Source: an uncultured Alphaproteobacteria bacterium (GTDB lineage: Bacteria; Pseudomonadota; Alphaproteobacteria; Micropepsales; Micropepsaceae). From it: a stretch of DNA of 64,000 nucleotides. Under the pieces are notes generated by a model that ran no database searches, was not told the DNA's origin, and saw nothing but the letters and a program-made list of their open reading frames with translations. Made by a program: the position numbers and the translations under genes. Shown here piece by piece: positions 35,529 through 43,678 of this stretch; position 1 is the first letter of the stretch, and each line of letters starts with the position of its first letter. The DNA lies in NCBI GenBank assembly GCA_902826695.1, contig CADEFU010000004.1, positions 248,001 to 312,000 of the forward strand, in the 5' to 3' direction.

Positions 35529-36002
35529 ATGGCCAAGACCATCGCGGAAGGCGACAAAGCGCCCGCATTTACCCTCGAAACCGACGCGGGGAAAAAGATC
35601 TCGCTCAAGGAACTCGCCGGCAAACCGATCGTTCTCTACTTTTACCCGAAAGACGACACCCCGGGCTGCACCAAGGAGGCGATCGATTTCTCTGCGGCCG
35701 CGCCAGCGTTCAAGAAGCTGGGCGTGACCCTAATCGGGGTCTCCAAGGATAGCGTTGCCGCCCATGAGCGCTTCCGCAAGAAACACGCGTTGACCATACC
35801 GCTTGGCTCGGATCCGGAGGGCAAAGTGATAGAATCGTACGGCTCCTGGGTCGAAAAAAGCATGTATGGCCGCACCTACATGGGGATCGACCGCTCGACC
35901 TTCCTCATCGATGGCAAAGGCAAGATTGCAAGAATCTGGCGAAAAGTACGGGTTCCGGGACACGTTGCCGATGTGCTCGAAGCCGCTAAGTCATTGTCTT
36001 AA
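35529..36002 (+). CDS. bcp: Thioredoxin-dependent peroxiredoxin Bcp, one-cysteine form
   Basis: 157 residues from the ATG at 35529 (AGGGAG upstream). Motifs of the BCP/PrxQ group are visible: GDKAPAFTLETDAG, VLYFYPKDDTPGCTKEAIDF with the peroxidatic Cys, LIGVSKDS and GRTYMGIDRSTFLID. The resolving cysteine five residues on in E. coli Bcp is replaced (Ile), and no other cysteine exists in the chain, so it must be a one-Cys enzyme that uses an outside thiol. It reduces hydrogen and organic peroxides in the cytoplasm. Confidence 0.93.
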   Translation: MAKTIAEGDKAPAFTLETDAGKKISLKELAGKPIVLYFYPKDDTPGCTKEAIDFSAAAPAFKKLGVTLIGVSKDSVAAHERFRKKHALTIPLGSDPEGKVIESYGSWVEKSMYGRTYMGIDRSTFLIDGKGKIARIWRKVRVPGHVADVLEAAKSLS

Positions 36003-36166
36003 AAAGATGTAAGGAACCCGCGGATTTCTACGGCTTGGCGAAAAGCTTCAAATCCGTAACAATCCCCCCTGGCTTCCCAGTTGGGTCGGGGCGCACGTTA
36101 TGCACAGCAGGGAACCTGCTTGAGCATGGGCGCCAGACCGCATTTGCTTTTAGTTGAGGTTGTCGG

Positions 36167-37498
36167 ATGTCTTCATTGGCGGCGCTTGCCCACCGGTTGT
36201 TTCCACACCGCCAGTTTTATCTGCGTAGCCGCGGCTCGGTTCAGTTCTTCGAATTCACCCCCTCTTTCCAGATGACCGTTGCCTCGGCCACGTTGTTCAT
36301 TCTCGGTTGGGTCGCTTACGCCTCGGTCGTAGTGATCTTCAAAGAGCAGATCATCACCGCGAAAGATCAACGCTACGCCAGCATGCAAGCCGCCTACGAA
36401 GGCCGCGTCTCACAAATGCAGCTCGCCTACGACGAGCTCAACGGCCTACTCGTACTCGCCGAGGAGCGCTTCCAAAACGCGACCCGCGATCTTGAATCCA
36501 AGCACCGCCAGCTGACCGCGCTGTTGATGCAAAAGCAGGCGATGGACAAGCAGATTCGCGACGTCCGCCGTCAAACCGCCTCGATGGTCGACTACGCCGG
36601 TCCGCGCTACGCGCACGCAGCAGCGCCCAACGGCACGAATATCCTCATGATGCAGGTGGCTGAGGCCGAACCGGCTGTCCGCCAAAGCCGCGCTCAGGAA
36701 ACAATCAAAGACAGCGTCATCGAAAACGTTCAGACCGCCGTCGGCGGAAAGAACTACGTCGTCCAGCGCATCGCGGGCCTCGAGGATCGGCTGAACTCCG
36801 TCAAGAAGCAGCAAGTCGCCCTACTCGGCGATTTGCGCGCATCGGCCAACAGCCAGATCGACCGCTATGAGCGGATCGTATCGATGACTGGCCTCAACGT
36901 TGATCAAGTGGCAACTCAGATCGGCGCGAAGCCTGGCCGCAATGGCCAAGGTGGCCCGTATCTCGCTTCGGAAGTGCGCGCCTCCAAGATCGATGGCGTC
37001 ATCGACGAGTTTGATCGCCAGTTCGCGGACATCGCGGAAGCTTACGGCCGCCTCGATGGCCTGACGACCGCCATGGGCCGCCTACCGATCGTGACCCCGG
37101 TCGCCCACGGCCAATACCGCTCGACCAGCGGCTTTGGTTACCGCGTGGACCCGTTCACGGGCCGCACGGCTTTCCACTCGGGCGCAGACATGGCCGGCGA
37201 CTTCGGAACGCCCATCCTGGCGGCCGCGCCAGGACGTGTCGTCGCCACGGAACGCCGCGGGGCCTATGGCCTGATGGTCGAAATTGACCATGGCCGCGGC
37301 ATACGCACGCGCTACGGGCACCTCCAAAGCGTGTTTGTGAAAGCAGGAGATCCGGTGGCATTTCGTCAGAAAATAGCTACCATGGGCTCAAGCGGGCGGA
37401 GCACCGGACCACATCTTCACTACGAGATTTGGTTCAACGACGTCGTTCGCGATCCGACCAAGTTCTTCGATGCGGGGCGAAATGTTTTCAAAGGGTAG
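36167..37498 (+). CDS. lmdC: Membrane-anchored M23 peptidoglycan endopeptidase, LmdC-like
   Basis: 443 residues. A cytoplasmic tail (about 1-35, rich in His, Phe and Arg) precedes one membrane helix (VASATLFILGWVAYASVVVIF), then a long periplasmic coiled coil (about 65-145) and linker. The C-terminal LytM/M23 domain has YRSTSGFGYRVDPFTG, the zinc ligands HSGAD (His 337, Asp 341) and the HLH motif (His 416, His 418). The full zinc site suggests an active D,D-endopeptidase. In Hyphomonas, LmdC binds bactofilin through its cytoplasmic tail to shape the cell; the bactofilin gene here overlaps its 3' end by 17 bases. GAGG upstream supports the start. Confidence 0.88.
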   Translation: MSSLAALAHRLFPHRQFYLRSRGSVQFFEFTPSFQMTVASATLFILGWVAYASVVVIFKEQIITAKDQRYASMQAAYEGRVSQMQLAYDELNGLLVLAEERFQNATRDLESKHRQLTALLMQKQAMDKQIRDVRRQTASMVDYAGPRYAHAAAPNGTNILMMQVAEAEPAVRQSRAQETIKDSVIENVQTAVGGKNYVVQRIAGLEDRLNSVKKQQVALLGDLRASANSQIDRYERIVSMTGLNVDQVATQIGAKPGRNGQGGPYLASEVRASKIDGVIDEFDRQFADIAEAYGRLDGLTTAMGRLPIVTPVAHGQYRSTSGFGYRVDPFTGRTAFHSGADMAGDFGTPILAAAPGRVVATERRGAYGLMVEIDHGRGIRTRYGHLQSVFVKAGDPVAFRQKIATMGSSGRSTGPHLHYEIWFNDVVRDPTKFFDAGRNVFKG

Positions 37499-38063
37499 CA
37501 AGGGGGGGCCTAACAACCCCATGGACAATCTCCCGGTTCCAACGAACCGGAAAACGCTTGGCAGATCAGCGCCTTCGATCATTTCTAACGACCTTGTCGT
37601 TATCGGTACGCTGACCTCGACAGGCGACATTCAGATCGATGGACGGGTCGATGGGGACATCCGTTCGGGCTCGGTCACGATCGGTGAAAAGGCAAATTTC
37701 GAGGGCGAGATCGTCGCTGAAGAGTGCACGATCCGCGGCCGCGTGAACGGCATCGTTCGCGCTCGCAAAGTTCACCTGTCCGGCACGTGTCACATGGAAG
37801 GCACGATCCTACACGAATCGCTCGCCGTTGAGATCGGTGCGTTCTTCGAAGGAAACTGCCGTCACAGCGCCGACCCTCTCGCAGAAGTTGCGGGCAAGCC
37901 CGAGCCAAAGGCCTCGTTCGAGCCCAAGCGCGACCTCGGTGTAGCAGCTCAACCAGCCGCTCAGGTCCAACCTGCCTCTGGCATCTTCGGCCGGCCGGCC
38001 GCAGGCGCAACGCGCACGACCAGCACCGGCAGCCTGCTCGGCGCCATCAAGTCGGGCCACTAG
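37482..38063 (+). CDS. bacA: Bactofilin, BacA-like
   Basis: 193 residues from the ATG at 37482. I prefer this over the ATG at 37470 because it begins MFSKGSKGG, matching the MFSK-type membrane-targeting start known from Caulobacter BacA. The bactofilin beta-helix (about residues 30-130) shows the regular six-residue repeats: TSTGDIQIDGRVDGDIRSG, VTIGEKANFEGEIVAEECTI, RGRVNGIVRARKVHLSG. A disordered Pro/Ala/Lys-rich tail follows. It polymerises without nucleotide into a membrane-bound scaffold that places the M23 enzyme encoded just before it. Confidence 0.92.
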   Translation: MFSKGSKGGPNNPMDNLPVPTNRKTLGRSAPSIISNDLVVIGTLTSTGDIQIDGRVDGDIRSGSVTIGEKANFEGEIVAEECTIRGRVNGIVRARKVHLSGTCHMEGTILHESLAVEIGAFFEGNCRHSADPLAEVAGKPEPKASFEPKRDLGVAAQPAAQVQPASGIFGRPAAGATRTTSTGSLLGAIKSGH

Positions 38064-38078
38064 CCAAGACGAAATCCG

Positions 38079-38107
38079 AAAAACCGCCTCCCTATGGGGG
38101 GCGGTTT
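38079..38107. terminator. Bidirectional intrinsic terminator between bacA and prfB
   Basis: AAAACCGCC (38081-38088 region) pairs with GGCGGTTTT, with TCCC and GGGG extending the stem around a TAT loop. It is followed by T6 on the plus strand and preceded by A5, giving U-runs in both directions. It lies between the convergent bacA (stop 38063) and prfB (stop 38118) genes and should end both transcripts. Confidence 0.9.
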
Positions 38108-38117
38108 TTTGCTGCGC

Positions 38118-39249
38118 CTATTCCAAGTCCTCAATCGGCACGTCCGCCACGCCCTTCAAACGCTGCGCCAGGGACGCCTGCATGAAGGCGTCAAGCTCGC
38201 CGTCCAACACGTCCTTGGGTGAATAGCTCTGCGCGCCGGTGCGCAGGTCCTTCACTAACTGGTACGGCTGCAGCACGTATGAGCGAATCTGGTGCCCCCA
38301 GCCGATATCGCTCTTCGAAGCGTTTTGCGCATTGGCTACCGCCTCCCGCTTCTCAAGCTCAGCCTCGTAAAGCCGCGAGCGCAGCATCGCGAACGCCGTC
38401 GCCCGATTCTTATGCTGCGAACGGTCGTTCTGACACGACACGACAATGCCAGTCGGGATATGCGTAATGCGGATGGCGCTCTCGGTCTTGTTGACGTGCT
38501 GCCCGCCCGCGCCACTTGCCCGGTAGGTATCGATCCGAAGGTCCTTGTCCACGATTTCGACCTCGATCGTATCGTCCACGACCGGATAGACCCATACGCT
38601 CGCAAAACTCGTGTGCCGGCGAGCATTGGAATCGTAGGGCGAAATCCGCACAAGCCGATGCACGCCAGATTCCGTCTTCGCCCACCCGAACGCGTTCTCG
38701 CCTTTGATCAGGATCGTCGCCGACTTGATCCCAGCCTCCTCGCCCGCGCCTTCCTCGATAAACTCGACCCGAAAGCCGTGCCGCTCGGCCCAGCGCGTGT
38801 ACATCCGGAACAGCATGGACGCCCAATCTTGGCTCTCCGTCCCGCCCGCACCGGCGTGAATCTCGAGGTAGCAATCGTTCCCGTCAGCCTCGCCCGAGAA
38901 CAGCGATTGCATTTCAAGATCGCTTGCCCGCGCCGCCACTTGCCGCAGCGCCGCCTCGGACTCGCTGACAAGCCCAGCATCACCCTCGACCGAAGCAAGC
39001 TCGATCAGCTCCACCGTGTCGCGATACGACCGGTCGAGCTCCCTGAAGTCATTCAACGACTTTTCGACCTTGTTTCGCTCGCGCATCAGCTTTTGCGCGT
39101 TCGCGGAGTCGTTCCAAAACTTTGGGTCTTCCGCTTTCGCGTTTAGCTCGTCGAGCCGGCGCTGTGCAGCGTCCGGGTCAAAGATGCCTCCTCAGCAGTG
39201 CCAGCGATTGCTGGATCTGCTCGGCGATCGACTGCATTTCTGCGCGCAT
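38118..39249 (-). CDS. prfB: Peptide chain release factor 2 with programmed +1 frameshift
   Basis: Translation starts at the ATG at 39249 ([20 protein letters not shown]) and meets an in-frame TGA at codon 24 (39178-39180). The sequence before it is AGGAGG-CAT-CTT-TGA-C, the classic RF2 autoregulatory site; slipping +1 at CTT gives [16 protein letters not shown] and then an open frame to 38118, 376 residues in all. The main body has the codon-recognition and catalytic motifs of RF2, with GGQ in [17 protein letters not shown] and [16 protein letters not shown]. It releases peptides at UGA and UAA. A reader that ignores the shift would start wrongly at the inner ATG (39086). Confidence 0.95.
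39178..39192 (-). promoter_or_regulatory. RF2 programmed frameshift element
   Basis: On the minus strand AGGAGG (39187-39192) stands three bases before CTT TGA C. The internal Shine-Dalgarno-like sequence at this fixed distance promotes +1 slippage at CTT when RF2 is scarce, as in the E. coli element. All parts (SD, slippery CTT, TGA, following C) are intact. Confidence 0.93.
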
Positions 39250-39315
39250 TGTCTCGTTCCGCACACGAAAAAGGGCGCGACTTATAGGTCGCGCCCAAAC
39301 CATCCTCAAGCGATA

Positions 39316-41781
39316 TCAGTAAAGGCCCCAGTCGCCATTGCTGGACGCCGCACCAGTCTCATCCGATGAGCCATCCTCAGAACCGTCCTCGCCCACAGCC
39401 GTGCTCCCAGCCCCGAAACGATCACCGCGGGCTGCGTAGCCGCTGCCGGGCTCGGTGCCAGCCTTAAAGGCTTCAAGAACGACGCCTGAGCTAGACGGTC
39501 GGCCCGACTTCAGATCGACGCGCACGAGGCGAATTCCAGGCGGTATGCGGAACGGCACCGGCGCCTGTTTGCCGACGGCTTCCTTCATGAATTCTTTGAA
39601 GATCGGCGCAGCGTTCGTACCGCCCGTCTCGCCTCTACCCATGCTCGCCGGTTGGTCGAAGCCTATATAGATGCCGACAGCCAAGTTCGGCGAGAACCCG
39701 ACAAACCATGCGTCTTTATAGTCGTTAGTCGTACCGGTCTTGCCGGCCAAAGGCACGCCAACTTCACGCGCCACCATGGCAGTACCGCGCTCAACCACAC
39801 CCTCAAGCATGTGCGTGATTTGATACGCAGTGCGCGGGTCCAACACGTTCTCGGCGTTGTTGGCGATCAAGGGCTCATCCTGCTGCGCCCAAGCGTCCGC
39901 GTTGCACCCTTCGCAAACGCGCTTGTCGTGGCGGTAGATCGTCTTGCCGGTCCGATCCTGAATACGATCGACCAGCGCCGGATAGATGCGCTTGCCGCCA
40001 TTCACGAACATCGAATACGCGGTCGTCATGCGAACCAGCGTAGACTCGGTCGAGCCCAGCGCGTTCGCAAGCACCGCCAACATGTTGTCTGAGGTGCCCA
40101 TCTTGCGGGCGTACTCGACCACCTTGTCCATCCCGATGTCGGCGGCAATTCGCACCGTCATCAGGTTGCGCGACTTCTCAAGGCCTTGGCGCAAGGTTGA
40201 AGGGCCGGCAAAGCCCTCATCGTAGTTTTCGGGTCGCCACATCGGCAAACCCTGTCCCTGCTGGGCCACAAACGGTACGTCCAACACGATGCTCGAAGGC
40301 GTGTAGCCCATGTCGAGCGCAGCCGCATAAACGATCGGCTTGAACGACGACCCTGTCTGCCGCAACGCCTGCCAAGCGCGGTCGAACTCGCTCGCGTAGT
40401 AGCTAAACCCACCCACGAGCGCGAGCACACGCCCTGTGTGTGGATCCATCGCCAAGAGACCGCCATTGACCTTCGGCACTTGGCGCAGCCCGTACAGCCC
40501 CTTCGTGCTGCCGTCCGCAGCCTTCGGCAACGCCTCGACATAGACGACGTCGCCCGGCGTCACGACTTCCGCGGCCTTCTTCGGTTCGGGCCCCATCCGC
40601 TCGTCGGTGATGAACTTACGCGCCCACTTCAGTTCGGCGTGCGGGATACGGCCTTCTTTCCCATCGGCGAAGCCGACCTGAACCGACTCGTTCGGCCCAT
40701 AGCCCGTCACCGCCGCAAGCCGCCATTCGGTCACGTCCAGCAGCGCCGGAATATCGCCCAGCGTCTTCTTCCAATCCGTCGCGAGATCCACCCGGGTGAC
40801 CGGTCCGCGCCAACCGTGTCGGCGGTCATAGGCGACCAGCCCTTTGCGCAACGCCAGCACGCCATATCGCTGCAGCGTCGGGTCGAAGGTCGAGCGCACC
40901 GCCAGACCACCGTCGTAGAGCTTGGCGTCGCCATAGTTCTGTTGAATCCAGCGGCGGATTTCCTCGGCAAAGAACTGCGCTTCCGGCGATTGCGCACCCG
41001 CTGGCCGGAAGTGCGGAACCAACTCTTCCGCCTGCGCCTTGCCCGCGTCTTCAGAACTGATGAACTGGTTCTCGGACATCCGCGCGATCACCCAATTCCG
41101 GCGATCGATCGCTCGGCGGTAATTGCGCACCGGATGGTAATTGCTCGGCGCCTTCGGCAAACCGGCAAGATAAGCCGTCTCTGCGACCGTCAATTGATCG
41201 AGCGACTTGTCGAAATAATTGTAGGCCGCCGCCGCGACGCCGTAGGAACCCGACCCTAAGAAAATCTGGTTCAGATAGAGCTCTAGAATCTTGTCTTTGC
41301 TGTACGCGTCCTCAAGGCGGAACGCGAGCATCCATTCCTTGATCTTGCGCTCGAGCGTCGCTTCGCTCGTCAGCAGGAAGTTCTTCGCCACCTGCTGCGT
41401 GATCGTCGACGCGCCTTCCGGCCTGCGGTTCGCCCCGGAAACATAGTTTTGCAAGTTGGTGACAAACGCGCGCGTCACGCCGTTGATGTCGACGCCAGGA
41501 TGCGAATAGAAATCTTTGTCTTCAGCCGACAAGAAAGCGTCAATCACGCGCCGTGGAATCGCGTCGATTGGCACGAACAAGCGCCGCTCGCGCGCATACT
41601 CTGCGATCAACGAACCATCGTTCCCATACACGCGCGTCGTGATCGGCGGCTCGTACGTCGCGAGGCTGCTGTAGTCCGGCAGGTCTTGGCTGAGTTTGTA
41701 GAGGTAGAGTGCGACGCCCGCGAATACCGAGATCGTCAGGACCGCAATCCCGCCAAGCGTGTACGCAATAAAACGATACAT
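39316..41781 (-). CDS. mrcA: Bifunctional penicillin-binding protein 1A
   Basis: 821 residues. It has an N-terminal membrane anchor (IAYTLGGIAVLTISVFAGVALYLY), a glycosyltransferase-51 domain with the catalytic Glu in FLSAEDKDFYSHPGVD and EGASTITQQVAKNFLL, then an OB-like insert typical of PBP1A. The transpeptidase domain has the active Ser in RQTGSSFKPIVYAA, an SxN-like region (TTAYSMFVNGG) and KTGTTNDYKDAWFVGF. It polymerises and cross-links peptidoglycan. The C-terminus is acidic and Ser/Gly-rich. It lies 141 bp after the amidase gene on the same strand. Confidence 0.95.
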   Translation of the reverse strand: MYRFIAYTLGGIAVLTISVFAGVALYLYKLSQDLPDYSSLATYEPPITTRVYGNDGSLIAEYARERRLFVPIDAIPRRVIDAFLSAEDKDFYSHPGVDINGVTRAFVTNLQNYVSGANRRPEGASTITQQVAKNFLLTSEATLERKIKEWMLAFRLEDAYSKDKILELYLNQIFLGSGSYGVAAAAYNYFDKSLDQLTVAETAYLAGLPKAPSNYHPVRNYRRAIDRRNWVIARMSENQFISSEDAGKAQAEELVPHFRPAGAQSPEAQFFAEEIRRWIQQNYGDAKLYDGGLAVRSTFDPTLQRYGVLALRKGLVAYDRRHGWRGPVTRVDLATDWKKTLGDIPALLDVTEWRLAAVTGYGPNESVQVGFADGKEGRIPHAELKWARKFITDERMGPEPKKAAEVVTPGDVVYVEALPKAADGSTKGLYGLRQVPKVNGGLLAMDPHTGRVLALVGGFSYYASEFDRAWQALRQTGSSFKPIVYAAALDMGYTPSSIVLDVPFVAQQGQGLPMWRPENYDEGFAGPSTLRQGLEKSRNLMTVRIAADIGMDKVVEYARKMGTSDNMLAVLANALGSTESTLVRMTTAYSMFVNGGKRIYPALVDRIQDRTGKTIYRHDKRVCEGCNADAWAQQDEPLIANNAENVLDPRTAYQITHMLEGVVERGTAMVAREVGVPLAGKTGTTNDYKDAWFVGFSPNLAVGIYIGFDQPASMGRGETGGTNAAPIFKEFMKEAVGKQAPVPFRIPPGIRLVRVDLKSGRPSSSGVVLEAFKAGTEPGSGYAARGDRFGAGSTAVGEDGSEDGSSDETGAASSNGDWGLY

Positions 41782-41922
41782 GTGTCGATGATCCCGCGCC
41801 TAGACCGCGCACGCCCCAGTTATATCACGCTGCGTCCGCGAGACAGGTGAAATATCCTGACACGAACGTAATGGCTCCAGCATTTTTGTCGCAATTTTTG
41901 AGCATTTCCCGGGCTCCCACCA

Positions 41923-43146
41923 TCACCTGTCGCTTTCGGCTTTGTGCTCCGGCCGACTGCTTTTGAAGTACCTGTCCACGGCCACCGAAATGGCCCCGGC
42001 CATTGCGCTCTTCCACCGGCCGGTTCTCATCTCCGACTCATCGAGCGAGTTCGAAAGATAGCCCAGCTCAAGCAGCACCGATGGCACGTCAGGCGCCTTT
42101 AAGACCCGAAATCCGGCAAAACGATGACTTTTCTGCCGAACCCCACCAACGCGCTGCAACTCTGGGACGAGGGCCTGCGCAAACTTCGCCGCACTGTTCT
42201 TAGTTTCGCGCTGAGCCAGGTCGATCAAAATGCTGGTCACGATGTCAGACTCGTTTGTCAGGTCTACACCGGCAATCACGTCGGACTGGTTTTCAGCGCG
42301 CGCGAGGCGCTCCGCCTCGCGGTCCGACGCCCGCTCTGAGAGCGTGTAGATCGACGCGCCCCGTGCCTTTTCGCTTGGCGCGGAGTCCGCATGAATCGAG
42401 ATGAAGAGATCGGCCTTGGCGCGCCGGCCCACCGCGACCCGCGCTTTGAGGGACAAAAACACATCCGTGTCGCGGCTCATGACAACGGTGTACCGCCCGG
42501 TGCGCTCAAGTGCGTCTCGCACCGCCAAGCTAACCGACAGCACCAGATCCTTTTCCAGCACCCCAGAAACCCCGGTGGCGCCAGGGTCAACGCCGCCATG
42601 CCCTGGATCGATCACAATGACACGCTTGGCGCGCTTGGGCTTGGCCGCCGTAGGATCGACCTCGATATCGTCGCCTGGTGCGGCCTCATCAGGCTTCGCA
42701 GCCTCCGGCCAACCGGCAGATTTCAGGTAGGCCGCGCGCTCTGTCGCCACGAGGTCCAGGACCAACCGGTACCGCCGCTGCCCCTCGGGCGGCAGAAGGA
42801 ACTTGTTGGCGACCGCAGCCGGCTTGGTCAGGTCGATCACCATCCGCGAGTGCCCGGGCTTGAAGAGGCCGAACCGAAACCCCTTCATCAACCCAGTACC
42901 GCTTTGAGCCACGGCGGGATCGATTTTCCAAGCCATCTCGGGAAAGTCGACCACGATGCGGTAGGGGTCAGCCAGGGTGAACACAGAAAAGTCCACCCTA
43001 TCGGTCAGATCCAGCACGAACCGGGTCCGGTCCGAGTGCTCGGCAACCCTGATCTCGTTGACCACGGCTTTCGGCGCGGCCCCGGCACTAACTGCCGCCG
43101 CAACTACCAAAATGCAGAAAACCAGGCTTTTCCAAACCAATCGCAT
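41923..43146 (-). CDS. amiC: N-acetylmuramoyl-L-alanine amidase with AMIN domain
   Basis: 407 residues from the ATG at 43146; the open frame extends 57 codons further, but the inner ATG starts a clear signal peptide (RLVWKSLVFCILVVAAAVSAGAA). The AMIN domain (about 30-135, RFVLDLTDRVDFSVFTLADPYR in part) targets the protein to septal peptidoglycan or pole structures. The amidase_3 domain has the zinc ligands in VIDPGHGGVDPGA, VLEKDLVL and ADLFISIHADSAP, and the catalytic Glu in PSVLLELGYLSN. It cuts the stem peptide from MurNAc for daughter-cell separation. It is divergent from rne across 532 bp. Confidence 0.93.
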   Translation of the reverse strand: MRLVWKSLVFCILVVAAAVSAGAAPKAVVNEIRVAEHSDRTRFVLDLTDRVDFSVFTLADPYRIVVDFPEMAWKIDPAVAQSGTGLMKGFRFGLFKPGHSRMVIDLTKPAAVANKFLLPPEGQRRYRLVLDLVATERAAYLKSAGWPEAAKPDEAAPGDDIEVDPTAAKPKRAKRVIVIDPGHGGVDPGATGVSGVLEKDLVLSVSLAVRDALERTGRYTVVMSRDTDVFLSLKARVAVGRRAKADLFISIHADSAPSEKARGASIYTLSERASDREAERLARAENQSDVIAGVDLTNESDIVTSILIDLAQRETKNSAAKFAQALVPELQRVGGVRQKSHRFAGFRVLKAPDVPSVLLELGYLSNSLDESEMRTGRWKSAMAGAISVAVDRYFKSSRPEHKAESDR

Positions 43147-43678
43147 GCGACGGCGCTTCGAGGCTCCCAACGCTCGCGGATCATCAACCAGCCCTCGTTG
43201 ACGACCGGTTAGCCAAGAATCGGTCACGGTATGCCCGCAAGAGGGAGTCTTCGCCAGACCCACCTCGCAAATCCGCAGATTTCTGCGGGGTTTCCTGTTG
43301 CGACAGGGAGGCAACACGTCTACAAGAACACCGCCGGTCGCAGATCAGACTCGAATCGCAATGCGGAGTTTGATGATCGGATTCGGCGTTTCGCGTCCAT
43401 GGCTGTGCCTCGGCACCCTGATTGGTCGCGCAATGCCAGAACGCTGGCCGCCCAATCCGGGGCAGCACGCGATAGGGGCCGAAGCAAAGAACCCATGACC
43501 TTTTTCGCCACATCACACGCGGCGCGAGTCCGGGCACTAAGCCCGAACCCGCTCATCGCCGCGTTGTCGAGCGGCGCTTCTCCAACATCCAACCCATTGG
43601 AACCGGGCGTGCGCGGTCGTCAAACCGTGCTCACGCAGCAGGCTAAGCCGCAGCGCGCGGGTTCCGGAGACTTACTTG
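43147..43678. other. Long divergent intergenic region; probable rne leader
   Basis: 532 bp between amiC and rne. Short open frames cross it on both strands, but none has a convincing ribosome-binding site or protein-like composition. It holds a probable rne promoter at 43298-43326, a perfect small hairpin CCGCAGA-TT-TCTGCGG (43273-43288), and about 345 bases of probable untranslated leader with several GC stems. RNase E genes in other bacteria have long leaders that the enzyme itself cuts for feedback control; that function here is inferred. Confidence 0.6.
43298..43326 (+). promoter_or_regulatory. Probable rne promoter
   Basis: TTGCGA (43298-43303) and TACAAG (43321-43326) are 17 bases apart, a fair sigma70-type match. 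Transcription would begin near 43333, giving a leader of about 345 bases before the rne ATG. Only the pattern supports it. Confidence 0.4.

Noticed and set aside
38118-39086. prfB starting at the inner ATG 39086
   Set aside because: The full frameshift site and RF2 N-terminus lie upstream to 39249, so the short form is an artefact of ignoring the +1 shift.
43273-43288. CCGCAGA-TT-TCTGCGG hairpin as a terminator
   Set aside because: The loop is only two bases and no proper T-run follows on either strand; it may be leader structure or a protein site.
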